From positions 1 to 64,000 of the forward strand of contig JBPCQA010000051.1 of the NCBI GenBank assembly GCA_050998615.1: a stretch of DNA of 64,000 nucleotides. The letters are read 5' to 3'. Below, one piece after another: positions 7,371 through 15,486 of the stretch (positions are counted from its first letter, which is position 1; each line of letters starts with the position of its first letter). The position numbers and the translations under genes were made by a program. Source of the DNA: JBPCQA01 sp050998615. GTDB taxonomy: Bacteria; Actinomycetota; Actinomycetes; Propionibacteriales; Nocardioidaceae. The notes beneath the pieces were generated by a model. That model did no database searches and was not told the DNA's origin. It saw only the letters and a list, made by a program, of their open reading frames with translations.

Positions 7371-7558
7371 ATGAAGCGACGGGACCTGATGAAGCGGCTA
7401 GCACAGATGGGCAAGGCCGAGGGCGTTGAGATGGTCTCCTCGGAGGGTGCGAAAACACAACGGTCTGGATTGCCGGTCGGCGCACCAGGGTCCCCCGACA
7501 CACTGAGATTGACGAGAGACTTGCCCGCAAGATCATCCGGCAGGTAGGAGGTAAGTGA
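7371..7558 (+). pseudogene. hicA: HicA-type mRNA interferase toxin, frameshifted
   Basis: ATG 7371 opens MKRRDLMKRLAQMGKAEGVE and then MVSSEGAK, the HicA N-terminus (double-stranded-RNA-binding-like fold). The second half lies in another frame: TTVWIAGRRTRVPRHTEIDE and then RLARKIIRQVGGK, ending at 7556-7558. One missing A in the AAAA run at 7452-7455 explains the break. In HicA a histidine normally sits at this position (S-K-G-S-H or similar), so the break falls at the active-site region. The first frame alone gives a 58-residue chimera. The gene overlaps hicB by one base. Either the toxin is dead or the base is a sequencing error. Confidence 0.65.
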
Positions 7559-7935
7559 TGGACGAGACCGCGAGGGCCACCTACACCGGGAAGTGGTGGG
7601 TGGTCGAAGTCCCCGAGGTAGACGGGGCACTTACCCAGGCACGCCGCCTCGATCAGGTCGAGGCGATGGTCCAGGACGCTGTCTCGATGGTTGAGGAAGT
7701 GCCACCGGAGTCGGTCACGGTGGCCGTTGAGCCGATCCTGACGCAACCGCTGACGGCACTCATCGATGAGGTTCAGCGCGGGAACTCCGAGCTCGAAGCG
7801 ATGCAGGCCGCGTCATCGCGCCGCACGCGTGGACTCGTCTCCGAGCTGCGATCTACCGGCATGAGCGTTCGTGACATCGGCCGAATTGTCGGTGTCAGCC
7901 CCCTGCGGGTCTCGCAGTTGGTGCCACTCCACTAG
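7558..7935 (+). CDS. hicB: HicB-type antitoxin
   Basis: The start at ATG 7558 shares a base with the hicA stop. Residues 1-60 (YTGKWWVVEVPEVDGALTQA ... MVQDAVSMVEEVPPESV) form the degraded RNase H-like HicB domain. Residues about 75-125 (RTRGLVSELRSTGMSVRDIG, RIVGVSPLRVSQLV) form a helix-turn-helix that would bind the palindrome upstream of hicA. HicB neutralises HicA by direct binding and represses the operon. It is intact although hicA is frameshifted. Confidence 0.8.
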   Translation: MDETARATYTGKWWVVEVPEVDGALTQARRLDQVEAMVQDAVSMVEEVPPESVTVAVEPILTQPLTALIDEVQRGNSELEAMQAASSRRTRGLVSELRSTGMSVRDIGRIVGVSPLRVSQLVPLH

Positions 7936-8030
7936 CTCCTCGATGCAAGCCAGGTCGTCAACGCGTCTTGCATGTCGTGGTAGAACCACGGGCCCCGGTC
8001 CCCACTGCCGGGCGGCAACCGCGAGGGGTG
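7932..8030 (-). pseudogene. C-terminal scrap of a phage protein
   Basis: The minus-strand frame between two stops reads LPPGSGDRGPWFYHDMQDAL and then TTWLASRS, a coherent, aromatic-rich C-terminus with no start of its own. It overlaps the end of hicB by four bases. It resembles tails of actinophage structural proteins, but I cannot name the family. Confidence 0.3.
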
Positions 8031-8039
8031 TCATCGGCG

Positions 8040-8445
8040 TCACCGATCGAGACCGGGGCAGGCGGCGGGCGGACCGGTCAGCGGTGTGAAGACGGTGCAG
8101 TCACGCCGCAGTGACAACAGCTTGTCGAGGTCGTCCCACGAGAAGTAGGCCCTGCCCTGGTTGCCCCACTTTTGGCCCCAGCAGTTGTGCAGCCAGACGG
8201 GCTGCTTGGTGGTGTCGATCTCGTCGAGGCAGATTTCATGGCCGCCCCGCACGGACCCAGTCGCCTTCACCAGCCCGTCGCCGTCGGGCTGGTCGAAGCC
8301 GGTGTACCAGTCGATGCCGGTGATGACCGCCTGGACGCTGAGCTTTGAGCGCGTCATCGGTCGTGAAGGTGTGGCCGATCCCGTACGGGTGCTTCACTGA
8401 CATGATCGTGATGCCCGACGTGTCGATGGGGTAGTCGCGGAGCGC
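8040..8445 (-). pseudogene. Papain-like (C1) cysteine peptidase, C-terminal remnant
   Basis: On the minus strand, SVQAVITGIDWYTGFD is followed by GSVRGGHEICLDEID (His of the dyad) and WLHNCWGQKWGNQGRAYF. This is the Asn-containing NSWGxxWGxxG box of papain-fold peptidases, here NCWG. Further upstream in a second frame, YPIDTSGITIMSVKHPYGIG seems to continue the protein, with a frame change near 8340. The catalytic Cys region is missing. Such peptidases occur as actinophage-encoded proteins. The 5' part ends where the transposase region begins. Confidence 0.5.
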
Positions 8446-8637
8446 GGATCGTGGCGGACGTGGCGCCCGAGACGCCCGGCGACCGCCTCGTCAACTCACT
8501 CCAGTTCTACCTTCGCCCCGGAGCCGCAGGCACGTTCATCCTGATGATGCCTCGGTCAGTCACGTCGATCAGCCATGTCTACGTCGCGCCTTCTGGAGCT
8601 TTCGATGAGGTCCCGGCGTACAAGGTGCAGCCGCAGT

Positions 8638-9481
8638 ATGAACAGGTTGAGCACCGAGCAGCGCGCCAGGATCATCGGCTGCCTCGTCGAGGGCATGTCC
8701 ATCCGTGCGACGGTGCGGCTGACCGGAGCGGCGAAGAACACGGTGACCAAGTTGCTCGTATACCTGGGCAAAGCGTGTTCGGGGTACCAGGACGACGCCA
8801 TGCGGAACCTAACCTGCCAGCGCGTCCAGGTGGACGAGATCTGGGCGTTCGTCGGTGCCAAGGCCAACAACGTCAAGCCGGAGCATGACGTCGACTGCGG
8901 CGACGTGTGGCCGTTCGTCGCCATCGATGCCAACACCAAACTCGTCCCGTCCTACCTCGTCGGCCAGCGCAACGCCGCCGACGCTTTGCTGGTGCTCGAA
9001 AGACCTCCGCTCGCGGCTGACGAACCGGGTCCAGCTGACCACCGACGGTCACAAGATGTACCTGTCGGCGGTCGCTGAGACGTTCGCGAGCGACGTCGAC
9101 TACGCCATGCTCATCAAGCAGTACGGCAAGGCTCCCGAGGGGCCGCAGATTCGTTACAGCCCGGCGCCCTGCACGGGCACGGAGGTCAAGAAGATCACCG
9201 GCACCCCGGACCCGGCGCACATCGCCACGTCGTACATCGAGCGTCAGAACCTCACCATGCGGATGGGGATGCGCCGGTTCACCCGGCTCACCAACGCGTT
9301 CAGCCGTAAGGCCGAGAACCTGGCCGCAGCCGTGTCGCTGCACTTCATGCACTACAACTTCGCGCGTCCGCACCAGACGCTCAGCAAGGCCGCGAACGGC
9401 TACCCGACGACGCCCGCCATGGCAGCGGGGGTTGCGGACGACGTGTGGACACTGACCGAGATTGCGGCCCTGCTGGACTGA
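8638..9481 (+). pseudogene. IS1-family-like DDE transposase, frameshifted
   Basis: The frame from ATG 8638 (MNRLSTEQRARIIGCLVEGM, SIRATVRLTGAAKNTVTKLL, then VQVDEIWAFVGAKANN) is the InsA/InsB-like N-terminus: a helix-turn-helix and the first catalytic Asp in VDEIW. At about 8998 it passes to the next frame (LRSRLTNRVQLTTDGHKMYL ... TSYIERQNLTMRMGMRRFTR), which holds the remaining DDE residues and stops at 9479-9481. The junction (CTCGAAAGACC) is not the A6C slippery site of IS1, so this looks like an indel (one extra A) rather than programmed frameshifting. I could not find clear terminal inverted repeats. Confidence 0.65.
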
Positions 9482-9565
9482 GCGCGAACAGCGGCAAATC
9501 GGTACGTTGCCTTAGCGAGGCCGGGTGGAAGCGGCCAATCGGGTCCGCCCGGCTATCGTCGCCCC

Positions 9566-10144
9566 ATGCCACGCCTGATCCACCTCAACGGCCTCTCACG
9601 CGTCGGCAAGTCGACTCTGGCCCGCAGGTACGTCGATGAGCACCCGGGAACCCTCGCGCTCGATCTGGACGTACTCGCGGGACTGATCGGCGGTTGGCGT
9701 GAGGACTTCTCTACTGCTTGGGGGATCGCCCGGGCTCATGGGCGCGCGTTGGCGACGCGCCACCTGCGCGAGGGATATGACGTGGTCCTTCCCCAGCTGG
9801 TCACGAGTTATGACCGATGCCCAGGGTTCGAGGAAGCAGCTCGCGAAGCCCATGCGGCATACATCGAGGTAGCTCTGTTGGTCCACGACCAAGAGCATCT
9901 CCAACGCCTGCGCGGGAAGCAACCCGCCAATGAAATCGAGGCACGCATTCAGGCGAGGCTCGAAGATCCGGCCAGCGACCTGGTCGACAGAATTCGCCGA
10001 CACCTGGCCGAGTACCTCGCTGACCGCCCGCATACGATTCGGCTCGATACCACTGGCCTCGGAGAGGATGCGTCGTATGAGGCCCTCCTGAACGTGCTCG
10101 CGGCGTACCCATTGCCGGGCGCCCGCGCATCGGCAGATGGGTAG
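9566..10144 (+). CDS. P-loop kinase-like protein (AAA_33/zeta-type fold)
   Basis: This 192-residue soluble protein has an N-terminal Walker A (HLNGLSRVGKSTLARRYVDE), an acidic strand LALDLDVLAG, and a lid-like Arg/Glu-rich helix region around residues 105-150. The layout is that of small nucleotide or substrate kinases such as chloramphenicol phosphotransferase or zeta toxins. The substrate cannot be told from sequence. It stands alone after the transposase; the start is ATG 9566. Confidence 0.6.
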   Translation: MPRLIHLNGLSRVGKSTLARRYVDEHPGTLALDLDVLAGLIGGWREDFSTAWGIARAHGRALATRHLREGYDVVLPQLVTSYDRCPGFEEAAREAHAAYIEVALLVHDQEHLQRLRGKQPANEIEARIQARLEDPASDLVDRIRRHLAEYLADRPHTIRLDTTGLGEDASYEALLNVLAAYPLPGARASADG

Positions 10145-10449
10145 AAGTGCCCCGACTCAAACTGACCCACTACCCGCAAGCGGCCTCCTCAACCACCGTG
10201 AATCCACCACAACCACCGTAATGCGGCTCGTCGGGACAGCTGGCCACAGCGCGACAACTTCGCGCGAGCGGCGTCGATTCTGTGTGCGGCCTGAGGATCA
10301 CCGCTTCGCACCATGACGCCCCGGTCGCGGTGATTCACCGGGAGTCTTACTACCGGCTCTGGTGACACACGACAGCAACTTCACGCGCACTGTCGTCGGT
10401 GGCGGCATCGGCACCGCCTCGTTTTTGTGGGCAAGCCTATGGCCAACGG
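10145..10449. repeat. Gene-free stretch with a degraded copy of the CCTCAACCACC repeat
   Basis: The 305 bases between the kinase-like gene and the CDF exporter hold no convincing gene. GCGGCCTCCTCAACCACCGT (10180-10199) is followed by a second CAACCACCGT at 10210-10219. Both match the repeat seen in two copies at 34,195-34,272 and, on the opposite strand, at 26,299 and 14,931. The remainder shows nothing recognisable. Confidence 0.5.
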
Positions 10450-11367
10450 TCAGGCGTGAGAGGTGCGCTCGTGATCAACGTGGACGGCGGCCTCGAACTG
10501 GATGGTGGAGTGGTCGACGTCGAAATGCCCTGCTAAACATTCCTGTAGCTCGTCGAGCAGCCAACGCAGATGCCCGTCGAGGAAGCACGAGTCGTCCACG
10601 ACGGCATGCACGGTGAGCGCTGGCAGCCCGGTCGCGACCTGGGTGGCGTGCAGGTCATGCACCGCGAGCACGTGCGGAACCTCCAGCAGATGACGGCGTA
10701 CGTCGCCAAGATCCAGGCCACGCGGCGTCGACTCGAGCAAAATGTCGACGGCGTCGCGGAGCAGCCCGAGAGTGCGAGGAATGATCAGGATGCCGATCAG
10801 CAGGGACGCAAGCGAGTCCGCGCGGAGCCAGCCGGTGGTGGCGATGACGACCGCGGCCGCCAGCACCGCGAGAGAGCCGAGCGCATCGTTGACCACTTCG
10901 AGGAACGCGGCTCGCATGTTCAGATTGGCGCGGCGAGACCGTGCGAGCACGGCGATGCCTATCACGTTGCCGACCAGCCCGATTGCCCCAAACACGATCA
11001 TCGCTCGGGAGGCCACGTCGGGTGGCTCGACCAGCCGGCGTATCGCCTCGATCAGGACGTAGGCGCCGACCGCCAGGAGGACCGCGGCCTGGGTAGCGGC
11101 CGCCAGCACCTCGGCCCGCCGGTAGCCCCAGGTGCGCACGTCCGTGGACGGGCGTCGAGCCAACACGGCGGCGCAGACCGCGAGCGCCAGGCCGGCTACG
11201 TCGGCGAGCATATGGCCGGCATCCGCGAGAAGCGCAAGGCTGCCCGACAACAAGGCACCGATCACCTCGATGACGAAGACCGCCCCGGTGATGCCAAGCA
11301 CGACAGTCAACCGCGCTCGGTTGTGAGTGAGCACGCCCGCGGTGTGGTCGTGGCCATTGCTACTCAT
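10450..11367 (-). CDS. CDF-family divalent metal cation exporter (CzcD/ZitB type)
   Basis: This 305-residue inner-membrane antiporter exports Zn2+ or related metals in exchange for protons. Six helices are visible. ALLADAGHMLADVAGLALAV (helix 2) carries the HxxxD metal site, and AAFLEVVNDALGSLAVLA (helix 5) carries the second D/N pair. The C-terminal cytoplasmic domain (HDLHATQVATGLPALTVHAV) is the ferredoxin-like dimerisation fold. The N-terminus has a short GHDH stretch. It is monocistronic, and no metal-sensor gene is adjacent. Confidence 0.88.
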   Translation of the reverse strand: MSSNGHDHTAGVLTHNRARLTVVLGITGAVFVIEVIGALLSGSLALLADAGHMLADVAGLALAVCAAVLARRPSTDVRTWGYRRAEVLAAATQAAVLLAVGAYVLIEAIRRLVEPPDVASRAMIVFGAIGLVGNVIGIAVLARSRRANLNMRAAFLEVVNDALGSLAVLAAAVVIATTGWLRADSLASLLIGILIIPRTLGLLRDAVDILLESTPRGLDLGDVRRHLLEVPHVLAVHDLHATQVATGLPALTVHAVVDDSCFLDGHLRWLLDELQECLAGHFDVDHSTIQFEAAVHVDHERTSHA

Positions 11368-11466
11368 CGCCTAGCCAGGATAGGGCCAACCAGCCCTTGC
11401 GCGGCGGCTGCCCTTGATCGGTGGCCGACGTAAGTCGGGGTCGGTGAGCAAGTGGAGAATGGCTCG

Positions 11467-11892
11467 GTGAGCAACTGGTGGGCGCTGGCCCTCAGCCTGG
11501 GGGCCGGCATCGCCGTTCTCTGGCTCGTCTTGATTGCGACGTTGTGGATCGCGCAGCCGGGTCAGCCGCGGCTGCGTGAGATGTTGCGGCTGTTGCCGGA
11601 CGTGGTCCGGTTGCTTCGCCGGCTGGCCGGCGACTCGACGCTGCCACGCGGTGTCCGAGTGCGGTTATGGCTGTTGTTGGGTTACTTGGCGCTGCCGATC
11701 GACCTGGTGCCGGACTTCATCCCGGTGATCGGCTACGCAGACGACGCGATCGTCGTCGTGCTGGTGTTGCGTTCGGTCACCAAACGCGCGGGCACTGAGG
11801 CGGTGGAGCGGCACTGGCCGGGCACGCCTGAAGGTTTGGCCGTGGTACGCCGGCTCGCCCGGCTCTCGTCAGAGTCGGACAACTCGGCTTAG
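11467..11892 (+). CDS. DUF1232 (YkvA-like) membrane protein
   Basis: This 141-residue protein has one N-terminal helix (WWALALSLGAGIAVLWLVLI) and the DUF1232 core (LLLGYLALPIDLVPDFIPVI followed by GYADDAIVVVLVLR). The family has no proven function. GTG 11467 was chosen because GGAG lies 9 bp upstream; GTG 11452 in the same frame is possible. It converges with the sedolisin gene, 19 bp between stops. Confidence 0.75.
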   Translation: MSNWWALALSLGAGIAVLWLVLIATLWIAQPGQPRLREMLRLLPDVVRLLRRLAGDSTLPRGVRVRLWLLLGYLALPIDLVPDFIPVIGYADDAIVVVLVLRSVTKRAGTEAVERHWPGTPEGLAVVRRLARLSSESDNSA

Positions 11893-11911
11893 ACGAATCG
11901 CCGGGCTCCCC

Positions 11912-13102
11912 TTAGAAGGCGCCGATGCCATTGGGGGCGCCGAGACCAGTCGGTCCGTCGTACCCGCGTTTGCCCATGCACAGGTAGTCGTGACCGCAGA
12001 ACCCGTTGGAGCCGCCGACGACGTCGAACAGTGCGGCCGTGTGTCGGTAGGCGTAGCTGGTGTGGAAGCTGGAGCCGTTGCCGGCCAGCCCGATCACGCC
12101 GGCGACCAGCGGCGCGGAGGCGCTGGTGCCGCCGACTACCAGCCAACCTCGGGGCAGACCGAACGGGTTCGGGTAGCTGTCGTAGACCGCGACACCGGTG
12201 TAGGGGTCGGCGACCGCGGACACGTCGGCAAGGGTGCGCATGCCGCAGTGCTTGTCAGTTTGGTACGCCGGCTTCGTGACGTAGGCGGAGCAGCCGCTGC
12301 CCGCGCCGGACCAGGCCTTCTCGGTCCAGTCACGGGAGTTGTCGGCGGCGTACAGGCTCGTCCCGCCGACCGCGACGACGCCGGGTGTGACCGCGGGGAA
12401 CTGTGCCGGCCCGAAACCGTAATCGCCGGATGAGGCGAGCACAGTGGAGCCGGAGTGTTCATAGTGCCCGAAGAAACGACGCATGCCGTTGAACTCGTCG
12501 AGCCCGTAGCTGTTCGTGATCGCGTCGGCTCTGCGTGCCGCCGCGGTGTCCACCGCGGTGCCGAGGTCGTCGACCGATGAAGACCGGGCCTCGACGAGCA
12601 CGATGTGGCACTGTGGGCAGCCGGCCGACACCATGTCGAGGTCGAGGGAGATCTCGACCGCCCAGCCACTGTCGGGTGGCGGGAAGTTGCCCGGGCGGCC
12701 GGCCTGGTTGACCTTCTTGAAGCAACCGTTCCCGATTGTGCAGGGCGGCAGGCCATACGTGTGGCGGTATTTGGCGAGATCCGCCGCGGCGTTGGGGTCG
12801 TCGTACGCGTCGACGACTGCGATCGTCTGACCGCCGCCTCGGCTGATCGGCAAGTTGTACGCCGACTCCAGCGCGGGCGCCCCAAAGCCAGCCGGAGTGC
12901 CGCGCTTGCCCACGCTGGCGTGCCGGTCGGTGCGGATCTCCACGAGGCACCGGGCATGCATCGGCGCAGCAGTGCCGCACGCCGACGCCACAGCCTGTCC
13001 AGAGTGTGAAGCAGGCATGGAAGCCGCGGTCGAGGCGACTGCGGGGCCGGTGATGAGCGCGGCCAGCGCGGCGGCGACGGCAAGTTTGGCTGGTCTCTTC
13101 AT
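11912..13102 (-). CDS. Sedolisin-type secreted serine-carboxyl protease (family S53)
   Basis: The product is 396 residues, with an N-terminal Sec signal (MKRPAKLAVAAALAALITGP). Catalytic features are the ExxxD pair in WAVEISLDLDM, the oxyanion Asp in SSGDYGFG, and the nucleophile in VVGGTSASAPLVAG. The end (GYDGPTGLGAPNG) resembles the C-terminal calcium site. The activation pro-domain of about 150-200 residues typical of sedolisins is missing. ATG 13102 begins one base after the stop of the degraded exported-protein gene, so it was translationally coupled to it. An upstream in-frame extension to 13156 would overlap that gene and hide the signal. Confidence 0.85.
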   Translation of the reverse strand: MKRPAKLAVAAALAALITGPAVASTAASMPASHSGQAVASACGTAAPMHARCLVEIRTDRHASVGKRGTPAGFGAPALESAYNLPISRGGGQTIAVVDAYDDPNAAADLAKYRHTYGLPPCTIGNGCFKKVNQAGRPGNFPPPDSGWAVEISLDLDMVSAGCPQCHIVLVEARSSSVDDLGTAVDTAAARRADAITNSYGLDEFNGMRRFFGHYEHSGSTVLASSGDYGFGPAQFPAVTPGVVAVGGTSLYAADNSRDWTEKAWSGAGSGCSAYVTKPAYQTDKHCGMRTLADVSAVADPYTGVAVYDSYPNPFGLPRGWLVVGGTSASAPLVAGVIGLAGNGSSFHTSYAYRHTAALFDVVGGSNGFCGHDYLCMGKRGYDGPTGLGAPNGIGAF

Positions 13103-13103
13103 G

Positions 13104-14984
13104 TCATGCTCCGGTGACGGCGAATGCGCGCTGGATGGTTTGTTGGAAGGTCCCACCGACGGCGTCGCGGGCGCTGAGGCGCAGCGATCCGAAGCCGTTG
13201 GTGTGGCTCGACGGTGGCACCGTGAACGTGACCTCGAACCGGCCGCCCCCGACGCCGTTGACCCGCACCGGCTGCCAGGTTTGTCCGTTGTCGAACGACG
13301 TCTGCATCCGTAGCGAGGTGACGGCGATTGCGGTTAACCCTTGGAGGTGCCCGATCGTGACCGCGCCTTTCGTGGTGCCGCTGGGGATCCGGCCGAGCTG
13401 GTCGACGGGGAGTTGGTAGTTGCTCGTCATCAACGCCAGCACGTGGCAGTCGGTGGAGGGCGACCGGTAGCTGCAGACCCAGCCGGCTGGAAGCGACCCT
13501 CGTGGTGCACCGGCCGAAACCCCCCATTGAGTGTGGGTTTGCGTCGACAACGTGAAGTCGGGTGACGAGCGGGTGGTGTCGTAGTCGATCCGGTAGCGCA
13601 ATGCGTCGGTGGGAACGCGGACTTCGGTGTCGAGCATCTGGGTGGCGTGTTTGAGCAAGACGTCGTCGGCGTAGACGCCGTACGAGATCTTCTCGTGATG
13701 CTTTCCCAGGGCAAAGCGCCGAACCGTACGTCGTCCGCGTGCTGGTTGGGATGCGTCGCTGGGTACGACGAGTCGACGGCCGCCAAGTCGCTCGGGTGCA
13801 CCACATAGTGCTGGTCGGGCATGATCGCTCCGTCGGACGGGAATTTGACGTCGTAGCTGTAAGGCTCCGCGGCGCTGCTGGGTGAGAACCGCCGCGAGTA
13901 GACGTAGTAGTGCAGCTTTCCGACAGAAATGCTCTGAGTGGTCGGCTGCACCAGGAAGTGAGTGGCGCCGTCGCCGAGGTAGGAAAAACTCGCGACGGCA
14001 CCGTTGCGGTCTTCACGCGCCACGGACACTTCGTTGATGGCGGCGTCGGCAGGTCGCGGCGTGGTGATCGAGACCCGTCGCGGGCATCCAACGTGATCGA
14101 CGTGTCGCGGCCGACGTTGAACTGCGGCAGCATGGACTCTCGCCCCGGAGCACCGTCGAAGAACGACCATGCCGCGTAATGGCCCGCGGGGACGCTCATC
14201 TTCGCCACCCCGTTGACGAAGAACGCGACCTGCCCGAACTTGCGCAGGTCATCCACGTTGGAGACGAGCACCAAGTCCCCGGTGTCCTGGTGGCCGGTTG
14301 CGTCGATGCCGTGGACCGTCAGCGTGTGCATCGGGTAGTCGGGATGGCCGGACTTTCGGCTTGGTGGCGGAAGCTGAGCACCGATGCGGACAATTTGCGC
14401 GAACATGCCGGTCTGGTGCGTGAAGGACCCATGGTCGCGCGACCATTGGCTGGCGAGCGCGGCACCGAAGCGTGCCGGGTCGTCGACTACCGCCGAAGCG
14501 GTGGAGCCGACCGGCTGGTGATGCGCAGGCCGGGAACGGCTGGCGTCGACGTGGCGGATCGAAGCTTGAGCGTGACGTGGTTTGTCTCGGCTGGGTTGGC
14601 GGCGAGCCGGGTGACGTCGAACAGCGCCGGATCCATCGTGGAGCCAAGGTAGGGCGCAGCCGATTCCGGTACGACGTACACGTCGGTGCCGGTGTTAAAC
14701 GTCTGGAACCTGCCGGCCGCGCCAGTGCGGTGAGCCGACGTCACTTGCACGGACTCTCGACCAGCCGACGGGCTGACCCGCACCAGGTCACCGGTGATGA
14801 GCCTGACATGGCTCGGGCTCGCCGCTCGGGTGGTGGTGGGTGCACCGAGTCGATGCTTCCAGTGCCTGGCGCGATCGGCAAGAGCCAGGCGCGAATGATA
14901 CCCACGCGGGCGCCAGGAGCCAGCGGTACCCACGGTGGTTGAGGAGCGAGCGCAGCGAGCGTCTCGAAACACCATGTCCGGCAT
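13104..14984 (-). pseudogene. Exported protein related to S8-peptidase N- and C-terminal domains, multiply frameshifted
   Basis: Four minus-strand pieces in changing frames form one protein of about 600 residues. The first (RLITGDLVRVSPS ... DPALFDVTRLAANP, 14,900-14,550) matches the N-terminal region of actinobacterial subtilases. The second is LTVHGIDATGHQDTGDLVLV with VSNVDDLRKFGQVAFF (14,400-14,060). The third is INEVSVAREDRNGAVASFSY ... ADDVRFGALPWE (14,060-13,710). The last is LLKHATQMLDTEVRVPTDAL ... IQRAFAVTGA (13,658-13,104). No S8 catalytic domain lies between them. At least three frameshifts plus a repeat at the 5' end (14,931-14,973) show a dead gene. It directly precedes the sedolisin gene. 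Confidence 0.6.
14931..14973. repeat. Dispersed repeat GGTTGAGGAG...GTCTCGAAACACC
   Basis: ACGGTGGTTGAGGAGCGAGC followed by GCAGCGAGCGTCTCGAAACA forms an imperfect hairpin (GAGCGAGCGCAGCGAGCGTCTC). The same ends occur at 26,299-26,380, 34,195-34,272 and 10,180-10,219. It sits at the 5' end of the degraded exported-protein gene and may have separated it from its signal peptide. Confidence 0.55.
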
Positions 14985-15012
14985 CAGCTACTGAGCCGAG
15001 CCGGTTCGAGGG

Positions 15013-15168
15013 TCAGTAGTAGTGCCGACGACCGCCGATGGCGCGACCGGTGGCTCCGGCGATCGCGAGGGCCGCTCCGACCACCAATGCGATGATCCCG
15101 AGCACCCAGATGATGGTGATGCTTGTAAAGAATCCGATGATCAGCAGGACAATTCCCAAGATGATCAT
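15013..15168 (-). CDS. Small two-helix membrane protein (DUF6131-like)
   Basis: This 51-residue protein starts at ATG 15168 after GGAGGGAGGCGCC. It reads MIILGIVLLIIGFFTSITII, then a second helix WVLGIIALVVGAALAIAG, and ends GATGRAIGGRRHYY. The two hydrophobic helices and the Arg/aromatic tail match short membrane proteins widespread in actinobacteria, often stress-associated. The function is unknown. Confidence 0.7.
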   Translation of the reverse strand: MIILGIVLLIIGFFTSITIIWVLGIIALVVGAALAIAGATGRAIGGRRHYY

Positions 15169-15269
15169 GGCGCCTCCCTCCGCTTTTGGACCGGCACTGC
15201 GCCGTAATGGAGACTGTACACCGAAAGCCACATAAGCGGAGAATGTCGGCGCCGGTTGGGTCGAGGTTC

Positions 15270-15390
15270 TCAGCGGGTTCGGTAGCTATCGGCGCGGTGC
15301 ATGAAGGCAACGACGGTCACTTGGTGGCGCTGCTCATCGACGCGGTAGACACCCGGTAAGTCCCGCTGCGAGCGCTGGATCGTTTTGCTG
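15270..15390 (-). pseudogene. C-terminal remnant of a RelE/ParE-type toxin
   Basis: The minus-strand frame ending at 15270 reads SQRDLPGVYRVDEQRHQVTV and then VAFMHRADSYRTR. This is the YRV-D...V-H-R-Y end of RelE-superfamily toxins. No start codon and no N-terminal half are present, and no antitoxin lies upstream. The rest of 15,240-15,480 shows nothing else recognisable. Confidence 0.5.
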
Positions 15391-15486
15391 CGCTCGCGGC
15401 GTCCGCCGAGACCGGATCGGTCGGTGATATCGGTCCCACGACCTGGTGGCGACAGTGTTGTCGGATCGGTCGCCTAGCCTGATGAC

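Noticed and set aside
8451..8637. Possible truncated gene upstream of the transposase (VADVAPETPGDRLVNSLQFY)
   Set aside because: The stretch reads plausibly but has no recognisable motif, no clear ribosome site and runs into the transposase in another frame; not enough to call.
8985..9010. Programmed ribosomal frameshift in the IS1-like transposase
   Set aside because: IS1 uses an A6C slippery run with a downstream structure. Here there is only GAAAG, and the shift position differs from the InsA/InsB junction, so an indel is more likely.
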